64,000 bases of DNA, taken from NCBI RefSeq assembly GCF_003545715.1, contig NZ_QVNU01000011.1:1-64000 (forward strand), read 5' to 3'. Shown in pieces: positions 63,200 to 64,000 of this stretch. The stretch's first letter is position 1. Every line of letters starts with the position of its first letter. The notes beneath the pieces are model-generated. The model worked only from the letters and a program-made list of their open reading frames with translations, made no database searches and was not told where the DNA came from. The translations under genes and the position numbers were made by a program. The DNA comes from Taibaiella koreensis (lineage in GTDB: Bacteria > Bacteroidota > Bacteroidia > Chitinophagales > Chitinophagaceae).

Positions 63200-63694
63200 A
63201 TGGATTTGCTTATTCCTGATTTAGGTTTGTTTTTCTGGACCCTGCTCGCCTTCCTGGTCGTTTTATTCATCCTGAGGAAATTTGCCTGGGGCCCTATCGT
63301 AAAAGCGCTGCAAGAGCGTGAAAGCGGTATCGCCGACAGCATTGCTGCTGCCGAAAAGGTAAAAGCAGAAATGAAGGAAATGCAGTCTCAGAACGAGAGC
63401 CTGCTGATCCAGGCCCGCGAAGAGCGCACCCAGATGCTGAAAGAGGCTAAAGAAACCAAGGACAGGATCATTAACGAAGCGAAAGAACAAGCCAAAACGG
63501 AAGCGAATAAGATACTGGAAGATACCCGTCTGCAGATCGAGCGCCAGAAAATGGCCGCTATGACCGAGGTAAAGAACGAGATCGGCAACCTGGCCGTAGA
63601 AGTAGCCGAAAAGATACTGCGCAAGCAACTTGCAGGACAAGAAGCGCAGCAGGGCTTTGTGCAGATGCTGGCCGACGAGATCAAACTGAATTAA
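63200..63694 (+). CDS. atpF: ATP synthase F0 subunit b
   Basis: 164 aa. One N-terminal membrane helix (LGLFFWTLLAFLVVLFIL) leads into a long charged coiled coil (EKVKAEMKEMQSQNESLLIQ to EKILRKQLAGQEAQQGF), the peripheral stalk that holds F1 against the a subunit. Length fits the family. It lies between atpE and atpH. Confidence 0.96.
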   Translation: MDLLIPDLGLFFWTLLAFLVVLFILRKFAWGPIVKALQERESGIADSIAAAEKVKAEMKEMQSQNESLLIQAREERTQMLKEAKETKDRIINEAKEQAKTEANKILEDTRLQIERQKMAAMTEVKNEIGNLAVEVAEKILRKQLAGQEAQQGFVQMLADEIKLN

Positions 63695-63744
63695 TCATTC
63701 CCGGATAGCGCCGCCGCTATTCCGTCAACGCGACAATTGAATAT

Positions 63745-64000
63745 ATGCAAAATCCCCGTCTCGCATCCAGGTATGCCAAATCGCTGATCGATATCGCCCA
63801 GGAACAAAACGCCCTGGAAGCGGTACTGGATGATATGGAGCTGATACAGCAGATATGCCAGAGCAATCACGACTTTGTACTGATGCTGAAAAGCCCTGTG
63901 GTAAAATCGGATAAGAAAATGGCTATCCTGCACACGGTGCTGGATGGCAGGGTACAGCCGGTCACTATGGGCTTTATTAATCTGCTGGTGAACAAGGGAC
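63745..64000 (+). CDS. atpH: ATP synthase F1 subunit delta (partial, cut by window edge)
   Basis: The first 85 codons, from ATG at 63745, are in the window. The start (MQNPRLASRYAKSLIDIAQE) is the delta/OSCP family opening; DFVLMLKSPVVKSDKKMAIL follows, as is typical. The product links the peripheral stalk to the F1 head. The reading frame runs off the end of the window. Confidence 0.92.
   Translation, partial: MQNPRLASRYAKSLIDIAQEQNALEAVLDDMELIQQICQSNHDFVLMLKSPVVKSDKKMAILHTVLDGRVQPVTMGFINLLVNKG

Overview
The window looks like chromosome of a Bacteroidota bacterium, most likely family Chitinophagaceae. Signs seen directly: Bacteroidota-type promoters (TTTG, about 18-24 bp, then TAnnTTTG) before many genes; type IX secretion cargo of both C-terminal types; an exosortase N/VIT-protein pair; a FecI-FecR-TonB receptor unit with an STN domain; DUF1573, DUF2723, DUF4421 and Reg_prop proteins; and the futalosine route to menaquinone. 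No tRNA, rRNA, CRISPR array, prophage or insertion sequence was recognised. The family is an inference and the species is not determined.

Layout. 1-0.5 kb: a 7-bp tandem repeat and decayed intergenic repeats. 0.5-7.4 kb: small housekeeping genes (mqnB, queD-folE, cbpA-cbpM, RNA ligase-like, NUDIX, DinB). 7.5-12.8 kb: an OmpR-type two-component pair and a large DUF2723 membrane glycosyltransferase-like protein. 12.8-19.8 kb: exosortase N with its probable dedicated substrate, an operator-like repeat region, and a secreted beta-propeller protein. 20-23.3 kb: an SH3-like secreted protein, two paralogous Cys-rich lanthipeptide-like precursors behind duplicated structured leaders, and a decayed Reg_prop sensor. 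23.7-28.4 kb: enolase, two DUF1573 proteins, an acyl-CoA synthetase and an ICMT-family methyltransferase. 28.6-40.1 kb: an alpha-2-macroglobulin lipoprotein and a four-gene group (membrane protein, patatin with membrane insert, unknown 248-aa protein, unusual zinc peptidase). 40.4-43 kb: an unknown protein and a membrane protein/NarL-type kinase/regulator operon. 43-50.7 kb: a repeat-built T9SS type B protein, then the ECF sigma, anti-sigma and TonB receptor. 50.7-57.7 kb: ctaA, beta-barrels, msrB, rnhB, a Kir-type K+ channel and a sirtuin. 57.7-61.3 kb: a small acyl-chain cluster (ACP, LpxL-like acyltransferase, hotdog dehydratase, unknown secreted protein, ketosynthase). 61.6-64 kb: the start of the ATP synthase operon (atpB-atpE-atpF-atpH, the last cut by the window edge).

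How the genes fit together. The cell surface dominates: T9SS cargo, XrtN processing, a TonB receptor under its own sigma/anti-sigma pair, beta-barrels and an A2M trap. The strongest candidates for something undescribed are the twin precursor peptides with a shared structured leader and no modifying enzyme in view, the XrtN operator region, and the signal-less peptidase/248-aa/patatin group. All functions are read from sequence motifs and family knowledge; no database search was run.
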